Assembly: GCA_024276455.1 (NCBI GenBank)
Contig: JAJRXE010000213.1
Span: 1-6,437, forward strand
From: Calditrichota bacterium
GTDB lineage: Bacteria > Calditrichota > Calditrichia > RBG-13-44-9
Direction: 5' to 3'
DNA length: 6,437 bases
A program made the position numbers and the translations under genes. Position 1 is the first letter of the stretch. The number at the start of each line of letters is the position of its first letter. Under the pieces are notes generated by a model. It was not told the DNA's origin. It saw only the letters and a list, made by a program, of their open reading frames with translations, and made no database searches. Shown one piece after another: positions 5,493 to 6,437 of this stretch.

Positions 5493-5549
5493 ATTTCGGA
5501 AAAAGACTTTTTTCTCTCCCGGGGAGGTATTATTTTTCCAATCCGAAAT
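5493..5549. repeat. Concentric inverted repeats upstream of pepT
   Basis: The outer arms ATTTCGGA (5493-5500) and TCCGAAAT (5542-5549) are a perfect inverted repeat. The inner arms CTCCC (5516-5520) and GGGAG (5522-5526) share the same centre, base 5521, with 15 bases between inner and outer arms on each side. The intervening bases do not pair well, so this looks more like a protein-binding dyad than one continuous hairpin. It overlaps the possible -10 box of pepT. Confidence 0.5.
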
Positions 5550-5562
5550 CGATTTTAAAAAA

Positions 5563-5570
5563 GAGGAGGA
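5563..5570 (+). promoter_or_regulatory. Strong ribosome binding site of pepT
   Basis: GAGGAGGA lies six bases before the ATG at 5577, an almost perfect Shine-Dalgarno sequence that fixes the pepT start. Confidence 0.8.
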
Positions 5571-5576
5571 CATTTC

Positions 5577-6437
5577 ATGGACATTCCCACCGAACGTTTG
5601 TTAAACCGTTTTTTACAATACGTGAAAATCGACACCCAATCGGATGAAAATTCCCAGACGTATCCCAGCACCAAAAAGCAACTCGACCTTTCGCGTCTGC
5701 TGGTGGAGCAGCTGAAGGAACTGGGACTGCAAGAAGTGGAGCTCACCGAGCACGGTTACGTATTTGCCACCCTGCCTTCGAATCTTCCGCCAGAACAGGA
5801 CAAAAAGGTGCCCACGATTGGTTTTATTGCCCATGTGGACACCTCGCCGGATGTTAGCGGCGCCAATGTGAATCCGATTATTCACAAGAATTACCAGGGG
5901 GGAGAAATTGTTCTGCCTAAAGATCCCAGCCAGGTGATTAAACCGGAAACCGATCCGGCCCTGCAGAACTGCCTGGGGCACGACATTATTACCACCGACG
6001 GCACCACCCTGCTGGGCGCCGATAATAAAGCCGGGGTGGCGGAAATTATGACCGCGCTGGAATATTTGATTCAGCACCCGGAAATTAAACACGGTAAAAT
6101 CCGGGTGGCGTTTACCGTGGACGAAGAAGTGGGGACCGGCACCAAGTTTTTCGATGTAAAGCAATTTGGCGCCAAATACGCCTACACCATCGACGGGGAA
6201 ACCGCCGGAGAAATTGAGGACGAGACCTTTTGCGCCGACACCGTAACCATGACGCTGAACGGGGTGAACATTCATCCGGGCTACGCCAAAGGGAAGATGG
6301 AAAACGCCGTCAAAATTGCCGCTGACATCATCGCTCGCTTGCCGCGACACACCATGTCTCCGGAAACCACCGAAAAGCGGGAAGGCTACATACATCCCAA
6401 CACCATTAACGGCGGCGTGGAACAGACCGTTATTAAA
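5577..6437 (+). CDS. pepT: Peptidase T (tripeptide aminopeptidase), N-terminal 287 codons, cut by window edge
   Basis: PepT of peptidase family M20B, a cytosolic dinuclear-zinc enzyme that removes the N-terminal residue from tripeptides. The frame is open to the right edge; the family is about 410 residues, so about 120 C-terminal residues are missing. Visible active-site motifs are GFIAHVDTSPD (H86 first zinc ligand, D88 next to it), LLGADNKAG (D149 bridging ligand), FTVDEEVGTG (E183 catalytic base, E184 ligand) and YTIDGE (D206 ligand). NIHPGYAKGKM (231-241) begins the lid/dimerisation domain and HPNTINGGVE (273-282) is also typical of PepT. The last zinc-binding histidine lies beyond the window. 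The motif order and spacing match Salmonella PepT (H78, D80, D140, E173, E174, D196), shifted by about eight to ten residues. It begins a rightward unit after a 170-base spacer and shares no obvious pathway with its neighbours. Confidence 0.96.
   Translation, partial: MDIPTERLLNRFLQYVKIDTQSDENSQTYPSTKKQLDLSRLLVEQLKELGLQEVELTEHGYVFATLPSNLPPEQDKKVPTIGFIAHVDTSPDVSGANVNPIIHKNYQGGEIVLPKDPSQVIKPETDPALQNCLGHDIITTDGTTLLGADNKAGVAEIMTALEYLIQHPEIKHGKIRVAFTVDEEVGTGTKFFDVKQFGAKYAYTIDGETAGEIEDETFCADTVTMTLNGVNIHPGYAKGKMENAVKIAADIIARLPRHTMSPETTEKREGYIHPNTINGGVEQTVIK

Larger units (their letters stand above)
5407..5576. other. Divergent intergenic region upstream of pepT and the membrane protein
   Basis: These 170 bases hold the 5' ends of two divergent genes. 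A TATTAT hexamer at 5528-5533 is a possible -10 box for pepT, giving a leader of about 37 bases, but no good -35 box lies at the right distance. No convincing minus-strand promoter was found. Symmetric elements centred on 5521 and a 10-base palindrome AAATCGATTT (5546-5555) occupy the pepT-proximal half. Confidence 0.6.

Noticed and set aside
5613..6395. Minus-strand open frame of about 260 codons opposite pepT
   Set aside because: Antisense to a gene with complete active-site motifs; no independent support.
1..6437. CRISPR arrays, transfer or ribosomal RNA genes, insertion sequences, integrases, toxin-antitoxin or defence genes
   Set aside because: No regularly spaced repeats, RNA gene signatures, transposase motifs or terminal repeats were seen; the window is almost filled by recognisable chromosomal genes.

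Overview
The window comes from a Gram-negative bacterium with roughly balanced base composition. A signal-peptide-bearing outer-membrane beta-barrel protein and the start of an LpxL-type acyltransferase both imply an outer membrane. The Wzi-like barrel, paired NiFe-hydrogenase maturation proteases and RtcB/archease would fit an anaerobic or facultative lineage of the Bacteroidota/Calditrichota/Ignavibacteria kind. That placement is inference from gene content and style; no phylogenetic marker is present.

Left third (1-2119, minus strand): an apparent operon reading leftwards, archease -> rtcB -> N-terminus of an LpxL/HtrB-like lipid acyltransferase that runs off the left edge. RtcB is the GTP-dependent 3'-phosphate RNA ligase and archease is its activating partner. 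The acyltransferase starts only 14 bases after the rtcB stop.

A 297-base divergent spacer (2120-2416) carries a nested inverted repeat, two short palindromes and candidate promoters, but no convincing gene. To its right on the plus strand come a Wzi-like outer-membrane barrel protein (2417-4000) and, after a 151-base spacer, two M52-family hydrogenase maturation proteases. The first (4152-4658) is HycI-like and the second (4655-5158) HyaD/HupD/HoxW-like. They overlap by four bases (TTGA), the second probably starting at TTG. No hydrogenase structural gene or Hyp gene is in the window, so their target hydrogenases must be encoded elsewhere.

The second protease overlaps by four bases (TTAA), tail to tail, with a very hydrophobic 83-residue membrane protein on the minus strand (5155-5406). 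A 170-base divergent spacer with concentric inverted repeats separates that gene from pepT (5577 to the right edge, 287 codons seen), a dinuclear-zinc tripeptide aminopeptidase truncated by the window.

Most of the content is recognisable housekeeping or metabolic maturation machinery. I see no new defence, mobile or biosynthetic system. The points most worth a second look are the orphan pair of dissimilar hydrogenase proteases, the unidentified membrane protein locked to them tail to tail, and the symmetric elements in the two divergent spacers.
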